64,000 nt of DNA from Cyclaneusma minus. Lineage: Eukaryota > Ascomycota > Leotiomycetes > Marthamycetales > Marthamycetaceae. Within the stretch, counting starts at the first letter, position 1, and each line of letters begins with the position of its first letter. Below the pieces are notes generated by a model. The model was given only the letters and a program-made list of their open reading frames with translations. It was not told where the DNA came from and did not search any database. Location: the NCBI GenBank assembly GCA_037179335.1, contig JAKZHN010000013.1:682001-746000 (forward strand). The letters run 5' to 3'. The translations under genes were made by a program, and so were the position numbers. Shown piece by piece: positions 9,577 to 21,539 of this stretch.

Positions 9577-11151
9577 TGTGGACGTGGTGTGTCTCGACGG
9601 GTGATAGGGGAGGTGGGAGGTCAAGGAGATTGGTGCTGAGCTGGTGGGAAGGAGAGATGTCAAAAGCATGTGTTGACACAAAGCCGCCTGCTGAAAGAGG
9701 TAAAGAGGTCAAGAAGCCACTGTCCGTGAAGTTCACAAGGACCAGAACTCCTCGACCCTGAAGATATCGCTCTACCACTTCTCTCACCGGATGTTGGCCT
9801 TGTCTTCACTCAAAACCGTCTGTGAACGGCCTGTAGAGGTACAAAAGAAAGACCAAGGCAGCGCAACTGGGAGGTTGGCCCTCACGATTACTAGGGGAAT
9901 ACACGGATGAGCAGCTGGTGGACGAGCAGCTGGTCGACAAGCAATCCAGATGTGAGTCTGACAATGGTCCCTTTGGCCGCGTTGTCTCGATCTGAAGAGT
10001 AGGCTTGACAGTCCTCTTGGCAGGAGGTCGGCCGTGTTCTCGAAGATTGTAAAACATGAAATTTACACTAGAAATTCATTCTTCCTCATATACCCACCGA
10101 GAAGTGAGGGGGGCGGTAGCTACTCGAGAATGAGTTGTCGGTAGCGACTGAGACTCTCTCAGCATACGTGCTTGTTCTGAACAATTGAAATCTCTATGTA
10201 TCAAGAGCCGAGTGTGTCAAGGCAAACATCCTTGTTTGTATAGTTTATAGGAAGAGAACTTTGCTCAACTCAAGAGTAAAGCGAGGGGTTCTCTCTGCCT
10301 CGAGACAACATGGCATATGCCAGATGATAGAGAAGATGGCTCCGCACTCACGTGATTGGTGATGATTGTGGATGATAGTCGATGAAGCAGAAAGCCGGAC
10401 TACCGAGAGGGCCATCACGGAGACAACCAAGTGTCACGGTGTCTGTAGATCTCTCAAACTCAGTCAGTAAAGTTTGGTTTGACGTAACATCACAGGTAGC
10501 AGAGCCAGAAGGACTGAGGACAGACATACGCGAGTTTTGAAGACGACGGCGCATCAACGATGGCACATAGCGCATGAGGTCGGCCGAAGCTAGTAAGTAG
10601 GGCTGCCAATCTTCAACTCTGTTTATCGCTCACCAATCACGGGCGCGATTGGCAGCGCCGTGGCCCATAAATATATTGCGATAAGCAGAAGAGGCATAGA
10701 CGCCTTGGCCTAGCGGTGTTGCGCTCCAGTCCAGTCTCGTTTACAAAGAAGCATCCAGGCACCATAACGTGGGTACTCGTGGCCAGCACTCCCTCTCTCA
10801 TTAAACATCCTCGACTCTGACGCTCTTTTTTGATTCAAGTATTCCCTCGTTTGCGCTGTGTGGTAGATCCAATCTTTCTCTGTCTCGCCGCTGCCATTCC
10901 TTAAAAGTCGCTTCCATTTGTTGTCGCCGTCCCGAAGTTGCTGCTTAATGCGGCAGATCCACTCTCTTACACCCCTGGCATCGAAACCCGCTCGAGGCTC
11001 CCCGGCCCTCGCCCTGCAAACGCCTCTGCACACCATCGACCAGGCCAAACCGAAAATCCCCTCGTGAACGCCCAAACACCGACAGGAGGGGATTGCCGCC
11101 TACTAGACAACCAACAACATTCCAACCCGCTCCTTCCCCTCTCTGCCCGCC
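9577..11151. other. Intergenic upstream of the TBC gene
   Basis: About 1.6 kb with no coding frame showing family resemblance. An A-box-like TGGCCTAGCGGT at 10708-10719 was examined and rejected as a tRNA. The 250 bp before 11152 are CT-rich and probably contain the TBC gene leader. Confidence 0.4.
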
Positions 11152-14100
11152 ATGGCCGTCCGCCACTCCTCCGGTATCCAACCGGTCGGAGAATTGCCTG
11201 ACCAAGGAGACCTTCAAGGCTCTTTGCCACACGACTCGATGGTGACCGTACGCCTGTCAGAGACACCGGCCTTATCCCTTAACACCACCTCGCTGGCAGA
11301 CGAATTGGCCTCCGAGGAAGACCATGCGTCGAGCTCCAATTCAACCCCCGCTGGCATCTCTCCCGACATGGACGAGTATGCTGAACACACCGCTTCCGCT
11401 ACTCCATCGACCCCGGATGCTTCCGAACTCGAGGATCAGGCGGAATTCGCTGAAGAACTGAATGACGTCTTTCACGAACGCAGGCGGGGCAGTGGTAGCA
11501 GTAAACGTTCCCAGAACGCTGTTGATTGGGAAGAACTGCAGAAAACCGAGGAACAGGAACCCCGAGACGAGGCGTCCGACGATGTAAGAATCCCCGACAG
11601 ATTGTCCTGCTAGTTTTGGCTAACGATACAGTCAACTGCTCTGCTTTTGGCACGTCTTGAACAGGAGAATGATCGTCTGGCCACTAACCCCAAATCCGCA
11701 TCTGCAAAAGCAGACCAGTCGCGATACAATAATAGGCCGCCTTCGTTGTCTCAACTGAAGAAACTCGTGAACGGGCCGACTCCTCCTTCTCTACGATACT
11801 CGCTCTTACCCGCTCCCCCTATGACCGACCTCGAGTTTTACGGTGCTCTGGTGCAGGATTACAAAAGGACGGCTCAACAGCTGCCCACGCTTCTGTCAAA
11901 GAAAATTCGAGGCGGAATACCCCCGCCTCTGCGTGGAATTGTCTGGCAAAGTATGTGCGGTTCAAGGGATAATTTATTAGAGGATCAATTCGATATACTC
12001 TGCGGAGAATCGAGTCCGTACGAGGGCATAATCGGCAAAGACATTGGCCGCAGCTTTCCGGGTGTGGAAATGTTTCGTGATCCGGAGGGCGACGGTCAAC
12101 GAATGCTGGCCCGGGTGCTGAAATGCTTCAGTTTGTACGATACCAAGATTGGTTATTGCCAGGGTCTTGGGTTTCTGGTCGGACCGCTGCTCATGCACAT
12201 GGGTGAAAAGGAGGCTTTCTGTGTTCTTGTTCGGTATGTGGTCCTATTTGAAGCTGACTGAATATTGCTAATCATACCAGCCTTATGGAGCACTACGACC
12301 TGCGAAGCTGCTTCTTGCCAGATCTTTCAGGTCTGCATGTCCGAATCTATCAATTTGGTGAACTGCTGAACAAGAATTTGCCATCCCTTGCCGCTCATCT
12401 AGAGGAACTCCAGGTCGAATATGCCTATGTCTCGCAGTGGTTCCTCTCCTTCTTTGCCGTCACTTGTCCACTACCGATGCTCTTCCGGATATACGACGTG
12501 ATCTTTGCTGAAGGTGCCTCTGAAACAATAATGCGCGTAGCGCTCTCGTTAATGAGGAAGAACGAGCAGAAACTCCTGGCATGTACCGAATTCGAGGATG
12601 TAATGCCGTTGTTACTTTCTCGGGGTTTATGGGACTGCTACCATTACAACGCCGACGAATTTGTCAACGATTTCATGGGCTTGACGGGTGTCGTGACTCG
12701 GGAAAGTCTGCAAGCACTGGAAGTGAGCTATAAGGAGTCAAAGATCCCGGATGTTGAAGTCGTCGATAATATTGCCGTTACAGCAGCAAAGTTTTTGGGG
12801 CGACTGTGGTCCGGCTCGAACTCGTCGACAAAATCCACGAACCTTGCTGCCCCATCACGACCTGTTAGCATCCTCCGACGGACGAATTCCAAGCAAAGTC
12901 TTGCTTCAACTCTTCGCTCGGTTGGTAACGGCTCGGAAAGTGTACTCAGTATTACTTCTACGGATGCTACCAATGCTTCTAGAGACTCTTCTAACACTGA
13001 TGCCTCGTCCAACACCGCGCAGTCGACTCTCTTCTCCAACACAATGTCCTTGGCTCAAAACGTTTATAACAACAGCCGTGACAAGGACAGCCAAATTGAA
13101 GATTTGCTTTCTGCCCTCAGCGATTTGCAGAAGGAGCAGGCCATCACTTCTACCCAACTTCGCAGGCTACAAGATGACCGTACAGAGGACGACGCGTTGT
13201 TCCGAGCACTGTTCCGTCTCCACAACCGAACCGCGAGCAGAGGTCTTGTCTCCTCTAGCAGTGAGAACAGCACCTCTACTGTTGTTCCTTCAGACGCTTA
13301 CACCGATCTCGAGATGATAGGACAGCAACATGAAGGCATGGACCGGATGGATATGGCGCGAGGATCCGCTGAATTAACACCCCGGCCTACTTCTACCAAC
13401 AGCCTTGAGGCTTTCGTGCAGGTTCCTGAGCAGGACCATGAGCAAGGCATCATGAACTCGGAACAGAAGGCCCATGATCAAGTTCAGGAGAACCGGGAGA
13501 ATCTCTCCGAACTGCCATGGCTCGCGAAAGAAGAAGATATAATGGCACAGCTAGTCGAGCGTGCGGCTAGAGCAGATACAACGCGCCGTCACTCTAAATT
13601 GCAGAGCAATGCCGAACTACGGGAAGACAAGGCCTTGCTGGAGGCACGGGTTGTCAATGAAGTGGCAGCCAATAGGCAATTGGAGGCGATTATTAAGGCT
13701 CAGGAATCTATCATTCAAAAGAGTGAGGAGACCATCAGTGAGAAGGATGCAACTATCCATGATCTGCAAAGAGATCTTGCCAACTCACGCCAACTCTGCC
13801 GTATGAAGGAGAGTGAAATCCGAAACATGAAGGCACAAGCTCGCACTTCAGCATCCAGTACTGCTTCTCGTGGCAGTGAACAATCGTCGCCCTCTGCTTC
13901 CGCCACCAAGGGACTTCGCGAGCTTAAACTCGGCCGCTCAAGCACAAGTACCACCTTCAGCAAGAGGACTTCGAGCCTGCATCAATCCACCGTCCCCGAA
14001 CACCTACCCGCCGAGACGGCGCCTTCGGCCGCTGCTACGCCTTTCGAAGACCGGGACGCCCTTCTCGCTGAGCTCGCCCAGTGGAAGACAAATGCCGCCG

Positions 14101-14306
14101 TCGCGCAGCAGGAACGCGAGGAGATGAGGGCCAAGCTCGACGGCTTCCGCAAAAAGATATCCTCTGGTGCTAGTGCAGCTGAGATATCCAAGACCAGCAC
14201 ACCTACCTCGGCGGCCGCCCCCGCGCCTGCTGCGGGTAGTGGCGGTTTCTGGGGAGGGTGGGGCAAACGCAGCGTCAGCACCCCCCCTCCGGCAGACAAA
14301 GCCTAG
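11152..14306 (+). CDS. TBC-domain Rab GTPase-activating protein (Gyp5/EVI5-like)
   Basis: Three exons: 11152-11583, 11632-12233 and 12281-14306 (1019 residues). The TBC domain runs from about residue 239 (RGGIPPPLRGIVWQSMCG) to about 450. Both catalytic fingers are present: Arg284 in IGKDIGRSFPG and Gln321 in YCQGLGFLVGPLL, so it should be an active dual-finger GAP. The N-terminal 200 residues are acidic, Ser-rich and disordered. After the TBC domain comes a Ser/Thr-rich linker and then a long coiled coil (about residues 790-890; LREDKALLEARVVNEVA through QRDLANSRQLCRMKESEI). The C-terminus is Ala/Pro-rich and ends in GGFWGGWGKRSVSTPPP. TBC plus C-terminal coiled coil resembles yeast Gyp5/Gyl1 and EVI5, which act on Golgi exocytic Rabs (Ypt1/Sec4 type). 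That target is inference. Confidence 0.88.
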
Positions 14307-14943
14307 ATGGCTTGGAAGTGTGTATAGGGGGTTCTCTGGTGCTTGGTGACGGTGAATAAGTAGGCTGTTTTGAGGAACTGATTTCTTGCGACGGATATAC
14401 CCAATGGAGCATGCGGTTTACAGGAGGATTATAGGAGGAACATGGGACCACAGAAGGAATATGTATACGGTGTGTAGTATTTTTGACAAATGGGCTATTA
14501 ATTTGAGGAGTTACATTGCAGGCAAAAACATAGAAACATTGGTGCGGGAGCCTTATTGTTGCAGGCAAACGGACCTTGCTTCGTCGTGCTTCCTTCGGTG
14601 TGTCGGGAAATTCTCCGTCCGCGAGCTAGCTTGCCTCTTCAATTTATTCCTGCCGCCAAGAGAGCTTTGCGGCAGCGTCCCATGACCTACATCCAAGCAA
14701 TAGCAGGTGCATTACCCCCATGAACAATTTAACATATTGCACTTATCGAGTTCTGCATCGCATCCACCCGACACCCCTGCCGCAGCGCCCCGGCCCCCGG
14801 ACCATCCCTCCCCTTCGACCAGCCTTCGACCCCACCGGGCACTGCTTTGGGTTTGCAAGCCTCCCAGCCTCATCCCGACCTGCCAATCTTGTCCCAGACT
14901 ACCCTCGAGCATGGCCCTATCATAGCCCGGCCCGCTGCAAGAC
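14307..14943. other. Intergenic between TBC and SSXT-like genes
   Basis: The 3' flank of the TBC gene and a Pro/CT-rich leader of the next gene. No separate gene is seen. Confidence 0.4.
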
Positions 14944-16775
14944 ATGTACGCTCCTTCGTATGGCCTTCCTCAGGGCAACACCAATGCGCCGGCGCCCTTC
15001 AACGCGAATCAAGTGCCTCAAGCACACCCCCCACCACCCCAGAACCAACACTTGATGTATAACCAATATGCCCAGCAGCCGCCCTATGGCAGTGGCACGC
15101 CGCAAAGTGCCGCCATGATGCAGGCCAACGGGATGGCGCAGATGGCCGGTGCTGCTGCCGGCAACGGTATGTTGCACCAAGTCTACTCATCTACCAACAT
15201 CCTGCCCGCCCCAGTTCCACCCACGCCGTCGCCCGGTCCCCGTTGGGACTAGAACTTTGCTTTTGCCCGCCTGCTTCCGTCGAACTGGCCCCTGGCGCAT
15301 TGCCGTAGCCTTACTCTCTGCCTGTACGGCCTGCGCTGACTGCTTCTGTCTTGCCGATAGTACCTCAACCTCAATATCAGACTCCGTACGGCGGCAACTC
15401 TAGCGGCAACCCTTACGCCATACCAACTTCCGGTTCGCAACAGAACTTCATGATGGCTACGCCGAACGGGCCAGCCTTTGCTATGGCACCTCAAAACATG
15501 GTTCAGCCCCCGCAACGAATGGGTTCCCGCCCTCCCTCTACATCAACGCCAACGTCTGCTGCTCAGCGCATGTCTCCGTTCAACGGCGCACCGCGTACAA
15601 CACCCCCGCAGCCTCAAGCCCATGGACACCCCCCACCGCAGCAGACCCCCCAGTTCTCCCCTCCCCAGACACCCACTCAAGCTCAGAGCTCTTCTCAGAA
15701 TCCGAATCAGCCCAGCCAGGCAACCCCTCAAACGCCCAACTTCCCTGGTGCCAGCTCTGCGTTTCCGCCTCCCCTCAGCCCTGGGTCGGAAATCCGGGAA
15801 AGGGAGAGAGTCGGCTTGCTATTGGAGATAAACAATATACTTCTTATGGAGGTGATACGGTTGCAGGCATTGCAAGGGGAGGCGAAGAAGAATGGGCCTG
15901 GATTGGATAAAGACAAGGCGGCAGCAGTAGGCAGAAGTGGGAAGGAATACATGGAGTAAGTCTGAGCCAGAATCCTGAGCCGTATACACCACGGCTTGTT
16001 GGTTGCTGATCTCAACAATAGTTGTATGCGTCGTCTCCAAGCGAACTTAGGTTACCTCGCCGCCATAGCAGATCGCGCGCACAAACCCGCATCGCAGATC
16101 CCCCCTCACCCCGCAATAATGAGCGCTCCTGTTCTCTCTCCCGTACCCCAAAAATCTGTGGAGGATTCTAGTACAACCTCTCCGAGCTCTAAGAGCGATA
16201 AGAAAGAAGACGCCAAATCCGAAGAGAATACTTCTTCCGCTACCCCCGAGGTGCCAAATGATCGGGATAAGATCTTACAGGAGCAATATGCTCGACTACA
16301 AGCCCTCTTTCCAGGGGTAGATCCCAAGAAAGAGCCCCCTATGCCGCAAGTACAGCCGCCCATGGCCCAGCAGATGGCAGCCGCCAATGCCAAAGCTCGA
16401 GCGGCTCAGCTACAACAAGCCCAAGCAGGCACATTCAATCCTCAATCAAAGCAGCAGCAACAAAGCAACTCATCTCTACAATCCATGAACCAAAACCAAC
16501 AATCCGCATCAGGCAGCTCGAATCCACAGCTCCCAACGACCAACATGATGAACGCCACAATGCAGGCATTCCGCCACAATGCTTCGCAAATGGGAAGCCA
16601 AACACCGACGCAAAATCAGGGGCCGGGAAGCAATGCGAGCATGCCGCCCGCGAACCAGGCTCAGGGGCAAAATCAGACTCAGGCCCAGGTACAGGCGCAG
16701 ATGAATGCTATGGCAGCAGCACAGAATCAGGCGCAACAGCAGCAGCAGGCGGGTGGAATGGGGAACGGTGTCTGA
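14944..16775 (+). CDS. SS18/SSXT-like, Gln/Pro-rich probable chromatin-remodelling subunit
   Basis: Exons 14944-15166, 15361-15955 and 16022-16775 (523 residues). The N-terminal 220 residues are Pro/Gln/Ser-rich and low-complexity. At about 225-300 lies an SSXT-like helical pair: RVGLLLEINNILLMEVIRLQ, an inserted Lys/Gly-rich loop, then EYMDCMRRLQANLGYLAAIA followed by DRAHKP. The second half closely follows the SS18/GIF pattern (ECxxYQxxLxxNLxYLAAIAD). SS18 proteins are SWI/SNF (BAF) cofactors and GIF proteins are transcription coactivators. The C-terminal 200 residues are extremely Gln/Asn-rich (QQQQSNSSLQSMNQNQQSAS). The second intron falls within the SSXT motif and its removal restores the DCMRRLQ junction, which supports the model. 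First exon start: MYAPSYGLPQGN. Confidence 0.72.
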
Positions 16776-17446
16776 GACTTGAGCATGAAATGATATGTCC
16801 TAGAAGTGGCAGTTTTGTACTAGTAGTGGGCGCGAGGCATAGCGGTGTTTCGAGTTTATCGGTCATAGAGCTTAGTGTATGGAAACTAGCTATGGAAAAA
16901 GAGGGTCTAGGACATGAGGTTTTTGGAGTATTCGGTAGCTTGCATTTTACGTGGATTTGGCTTACGTACGAACGTCTCCCTTCATAGCTGATACCAATAC
17001 CATAGGCAATTGTCGGATAAGTCGTGTCGTTCAGTCGCGGGCTATGACTGCTCCTGGCGAGCAATCAAAGTGTCAATTTGATATATCTGACAACAGTCTA
17101 CAAAAAATGTTAATTGTCGTAGATCTCAAGCTATACTGTAGGTCATTATTCATTATTCGGCGGCTTCGACGGATGAGGTATTTCGAAAACGGGGGGATGA
17201 TGAAGGAAGACTGGAGTGAAGACCATTGATTGAAGCTTTCAGCGCTGCACGCCTGATGCGTCAGGCAGGCGGGGATAATGTGGGGAGATCTCTCATACAT
17301 GCATATCCCGACTCCACCCCTCCGGAAATTCCCAAGGAATCCAACGAGGCGACAACCTTTCTTTCTGCAGCCATAAGCTTCAGACAACAGAGCGCCATGT
17401 ACAACTCCAGCTAGCAATACAACGTCCTGACCTCCGCATACCCAAA
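16776..17446. other. Intergenic between SSXT-like and DUF1640 genes
   Basis: 3' flank and promoter only; no gene, RNA or repeat recognised. Confidence 0.4.
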
Positions 17447-18184
17447 ATGCTCACACGCTCCTTTCACTCCCTGGGCCTTGCCCGGTCCCTCCAACACCAT
17501 GCCTTCAGCCTCCCTCTCCAACAGCGCACCTTCTCCGCCACCGCCCTAAGAGCCCGCGACCACCACTTTGACACTCTGAAGTTCGTCCAGCGCCTGAGAG
17601 AGGAAGGCTTCACCGAAACCCAGTCCGTAGCCCTAATGAAAGTCCTCAGCGATGTTATTGAAGAAAGGTACCTACCACTCTATATTACAACCTCGCCCTG
17701 CCCCTCCAACCATGCATTTAGGCACACAAACGCTAACCCTTCTTTTCGAATTAGCATCCAAAACCTAACCCGCACCATGGTCCTCCGCGAAGACGCCGCG
17801 CGCGCAACCTACACGCAAAAAGTCGACTTCGCCAAACTCCGCTCCGAGCTCCTCTCCGCCGACAGCACCGAATCCAGTTCCACGCGCGCCACGCACGAAC
17901 GCCTGACCAACGACCTCGCCAAGCTAAACTCCAAGCTGCGCGACGAAATCTCGCGAACCCAGGCTTCGGTGCGATTGGATTTGAATCTGGAGAAGGGCAG
18001 GATTAGGGAGGAGGCGAATGTGCAGGAGCTGAAGATTAAGGAGACGGAGACGAAGATTGAACAGGAGGCGGCCGCGCTGAAGGAGAAGCTGGAACAGGTT
18101 AAGTTTCAGACGCTGCAGTGGCTGGTGGGTGTTTGTACGGGCGCGGCGGCGCTGATTTTGGGTGCGTGGAGGTTGTTAATGTGA
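17447..18184 (+). CDS. DUF1640 / CCDC90-MCUR1-like mitochondrial coiled-coil membrane protein
   Basis: Two exons, 17447-17667 and 17755-18184 (216 residues). The N-terminus is an Arg/Ser/Leu-rich presequence (MLTRSFHSLGLARSLQ, then QQRTFSATALR). The family block follows (FDTLKFVQRLREEGFTETQS, VALMKVLSDVIEE), then a long coiled coil (LTNDLAKLNSKLRDEISRTQ through ANVQELKIKETETKIEQEAA). A C-terminal transmembrane helix closes the protein (WLVGVCTGAAALILGAWRLL). This is the arrangement of DUF1640 proteins: fungal Fmp32 and animal CCDC90/MCUR1, inner-membrane proteins linked to respiratory-complex assembly or calcium uniporter regulation. The 87-bp intron is stop-free and divisible by three, so the unspliced frame is also open. 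Homology across the junction (VIEES-IQNLTRTMV) favours splicing. Confidence 0.85.
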   Translation: MLTRSFHSLGLARSLQHHAFSLPLQQRTFSATALRARDHHFDTLKFVQRLREEGFTETQSVALMKVLSDVIEERYLPLYITTSPCPSNHAFRHTNANPSFRISIQNLTRTMVLREDAARATYTQKVDFAKLRSELLSADSTESSSTRATHERLTNDLAKLNSKLRDEISRTQASVRLDLNLEKGRIREEANVQELKIKETETKIEQEAAALKEKLEQVKFQTLQWLVGVCTGAAALILGAWRLLM

Positions 18185-19305
18185 GGGAGTTTGGAGGGTG
18201 TGGATTGCGGGATGCTAGGGAATGGATGGATGGCATCTCCGGGACTGACGAGCCTTCGAGTAAAAGCATGAAAAATGGAAAGGGAGTTTACTGCATTTGG
18301 GATTGTTGTGTTATTGCCATTTTGATCGGATTGGACTGATGAAATATACCCCCCTTCCCGCCTCCTTGAACCAAAACAGAACGAAAAGGGCGACAGAATA
18401 AAAAAGTGCAAAAAACAAAAGAACACTTCGATTATGAAATTGAACCCGCGCAAAAAGAGAATCGGGTCTTCTTTTTTGTAGTTGCTCCACCAATCTCCTA
18501 CTCAACACAGTGGATGAAGCTTTCTGGGCAACTGGGCACATTGAGAGGCGACGGTCACCAACTGGACCATTTTGACATTTTGTTAGATCTAGGTGCGCTC
18601 AAGTGATCTATATGCCAGGTTCTGTACGCACCCAAGCCCCATTTTCTGCTCATCTTCTCCTCTCTGCGCCCCCTCACCCTCTCCCTTACCCCCATTTTCC
18701 TCCCAACTTCTTGTGCACTACTCACATTCCCAATACCACTTTTTCTACTGGCGATGATAATCCGTCGGTAAGCCAAGTTGCTGGAAGCTACCCCTAGGAA
18801 CCGTCGGGTAGTTCATGTTAACAGGGGCTGGGCCGAGTCACGGCAGCCAAGCTATCAAGATACCAACCAGATCGGAAGATCTATTCTCTCGCTCTGTTAT
18901 AGCCGCCGGCACCCTATCATGTACGTATCAAAGTACAGCTTAGCTCTGCATTGCCTCTCAAACGACCTCTTGATATTTTCAAACTGAGTAGCGTGGACCC
19001 GTCTATCTCAAACTCCCCGCTCCCTGTGTATCCTTTTCTCCTCATCAGAGGAGCATATCATAGGTATCATCTAGCCCGCTTCTAGCCCTATTATACATAT
19101 GCATTGGGATTCTCAACCAGAAGACACACAAGTCTTCGATTCAGCCATAATACCCAGACGCTAGCGCATGCAATTAAGCATCATTAAAAGCTATACTGTG
19201 GTCCTATAACGTTGCGTATCGCGCAGGGGGTATATCGATAGTTCCATGTATCAAAGCCTCCGTGAAACGCCGTTATTTATCCCAAGCTCGCACCATTCCG
19301 AGGAT
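18185..19305. other. Convergent intergenic region
   Basis: 3' flanks of the DUF1640 and MFS genes. A purine/A-rich segment is seen at about 18390-18470. No gene is seen. Confidence 0.4.
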
Positions 19306-21539
19306 CTAGGCAACTGCCATTTCGATCTTCTTGCCTTTCTGTTGTGAAATGTCAGACAGGTTTCTTGTAGGGGGGCGGGGAAAGATGGATTTCTTACGAC
19401 TGATTTCCACTCGATGAACAAAGCCCCGATGAGGCTAAAACACGACATGGCAAGCGATACTTGGAAAGCCGTCGTGAGCGCATTATTGTACGCCAGAGTG
19501 ACGCCCGGCAAATACGCAGGATCGATTGTGCTCTGGATGGCCGTGGCGCCCGTCGCCAGCACAATCGCAGGATCGAGACCTGGTACTTGCGTCTGGAGCT
19601 GCTTGACCAGTGTGTTGGTGAAGATGTTCTCGCCGACCGACACGAATAGCGCACCGCCGAGTGTTTGCAGGAAAATGAGGATCGCGGTGCCGGTGGGCAC
19701 TTCGGAGATGTCGAGGACGGTTTGCACGGCGATTAGGGGCTGTTGCATGCCGGCGCCGATGCCGATGCCGTAGATTGCTTGGTAGCCAATCCACATTTGG
19801 TGGTCTGTATCGGGTTTCCATGTCGTGAGCAGGCCGGCGCCGATGGACATAAGGACGGAGGAGAAGATCATGAAGGGGGTGTAGTAGCCGAGAGCGGTGA
19901 TAAGCCCGCCGGAGAGTATGGAAACGACAACCAAAGTGAGGACTTGAGGAATAACATCGATTCCAGATTGCAGAGCCGAGGCGCCTTTCACAGCTTGGAA
20001 CCAGATGGGTACGTAGTAGACAAGCAGGAAGAAGGAGGCACCCAAACAGAAGGCAAAGAAGCAGCCAGACCAGATGGATCGCTGCATGAAGATGCGTGGA
20101 TTCACGGTGGCGACTTCAGGGTCCCGAATCTGGATGTAGATGAAGATGGCAATGCAGATGGCGAAGACGATGAACAGCACGATGATTCGAGCGTTGCCCC
20201 AGGCGTAGGTAGTACCGCCCCATTGCAGAGCTAGCAGTAAACATATGATGGCTGGGATGAAGAAGACGGTTCCGATCAGGTCGAACTGCTTGACTTTCTC
20301 CTGCCAGGTAAGCGCTGCGGCCTGGGCGCGACGGGGTGCTTTGAAGAATATTGCGACCACAGCAAGAGCTACTGCTCCGATCGGGAGATTGATGTAGAAA
20401 CACCAACGCCATGTAACTTTGTCCTATGGAAGATATCAGCCGGGAGTCCAGGTGGGTCCTCAGTGCCTTGGAAAAGGTCTGGATATGGTCTAACATGAGT
20501 GTCTCCCCGGTCACTTGGAAAATTCCGAATTACCTAGCATATACCCCATTACTTGGAATATCCCGAGTCATCGAGAAAGCTCCTAGTAATTTGGAATATT
20601 ACTAGTCATTTGGAATGTTCCCAATTATTTGAAGACAGTAGACCGTATCCAGACCTCTTTCAACTCACTGTCTAAGCCAGAAAACTGTCAACTTACGGTA
20701 AAGACACCTCCAAGCAGGGGTCCAGCAACCGATGCAATTCCGTACATTGCACCAAGCTGGCCACTGAAAATCGGTCGTTTCCGCAACGGCACCGAGTAGG
20801 CAATGATAATGAGAGCACCCGAGAAGATACCCGCGCTCCCGATACCAGCAATAGCACGGCCAATGATCAAAGCAGTACTGTTCGGCGCAGCACCGCAAAC
20901 CAAAGATCCGAGCTCGAAGATTCCAATGGCAACCAAGAAGACGGTCTTGATGGAGAAGAAGCTGTAGAACTTTCCAAACATCAGTTGCAGGGCGGCCGTG
21001 GTGAGTAGATATGCACTGCCGTACCAACCCACATCGTCGAGACTGTTGAACTGATCGGTGATTTTGGGGATGGCGGTGGCGATGATGGTGTTGTCGAGGG
21101 CTACGAGGAAGACGGAAAGGCAGAGCGCAAGACTACGGAAAGTAATTGTGTTCAGTATATGTTTTTCAATTTTGGAATAGCTAGGTAGTAAGCGGACATA
21201 CGTTATCAAAACCAACTTGACACCGGTGGGATATTCGGTGCCCTCGTCGCTAGTCTTAATTCTCTGGAGCTCTGTGTTGGGCGCGGCCTTGGACTCATCT
21301 TGGCTAACAGATCTGGTTTCAAGTTCGATGCCATCAGCCTCGTCTTCGGCTGTATGATGCTCTGGAGATGGCGTATGTTCCCCGTCCAGGGTCTCGTGGG
21401 CTTGTGGCTGCGATGCTTCTGCCACTTTCTCGCTGACGCTGGGAACTGAAGAGGGCGCGGCGACAGTGGTAGTACTGGCCATGTCGCTGTTTGCGCGAGT
21501 AGAGTCGACAGGAAGGGGGAGAGAATCAGCGGCCGTCAT
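19306..21539 (-). CDS. MFS multidrug transporter, DHA2 family (14 TMS)
   Basis: Four exons on the minus strand: 21539-21202, 21132-20697, 20423-19398 and 19338-19306 (610 residues). A hydrophilic acidic N-terminus of about 105 residues precedes the membrane domain. Family marks are [20 protein letters not shown] in TMS1, a motif-A-like loop ([14 protein letters not shown]), the antiporter motif-C region ([20 protein letters not shown]) and [20 protein letters not shown] across the second intron. The last exon encodes [10 protein letters not shown], a tail often seen in fungal DHA2 proteins; without that splice the frame runs into unrelated residues. Substrates may be toxins, drugs or a secreted metabolite, and none can be named. 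Intron 2 (20696-20424, 273 bp) is far longer than the others in the window because it carries a MITE-like element. Confidence 0.9.
20461..20670. mobile_element. MITE-like element, 210 bp, within MFS intron 2
   Basis: The ends form an inverted repeat. 20461-20492 and the reverse complement of 20639-20670 match at 27 of 32 positions; both start CAGTG and share the core AGGTCTGGATAYGGTCTA. Between them lies a regular 19-bp-period array. There is no coding capacity, so this resembles a miniature inverted-repeat element. Flanks (TCCT before, TCTAAG after) show no clear target-site duplication, so the superfamily is not assigned; CAGTG ends occur in some hAT elements. The insert lies wholly inside the intron and leaves the splice signals intact. 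Confidence 0.65.
20513..20636. repeat. Exact 19-bp-period array inside the MITE-like element
   Basis: Six consecutive 19-base units start at 20513, 20532, 20551, 20570, 20589 and 20608, with a partial seventh. Approximate consensus: AYTTGGAATATTCCNARTC, with the palindromic core GGAATATTCC. Examples are ACTTGGAATATCCCGAGTC and ATTTGGAATGTTCCCAATT. Units differ at several positions but keep the spacing exactly. Best-preserved member of the dispersed family. Confidence 0.8.

Noticed and set aside
9806..10057. 83-codon minus-strand frame
   Set aside because: Composition looks random and no signal peptide, domain or splice support is seen.
10701..10775. A-box-like TGGCCTAGCGGT suggesting a tRNA gene
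   Set aside because: The D stem does not pair and no GGTTCGANNCC B box follows at the right distance.
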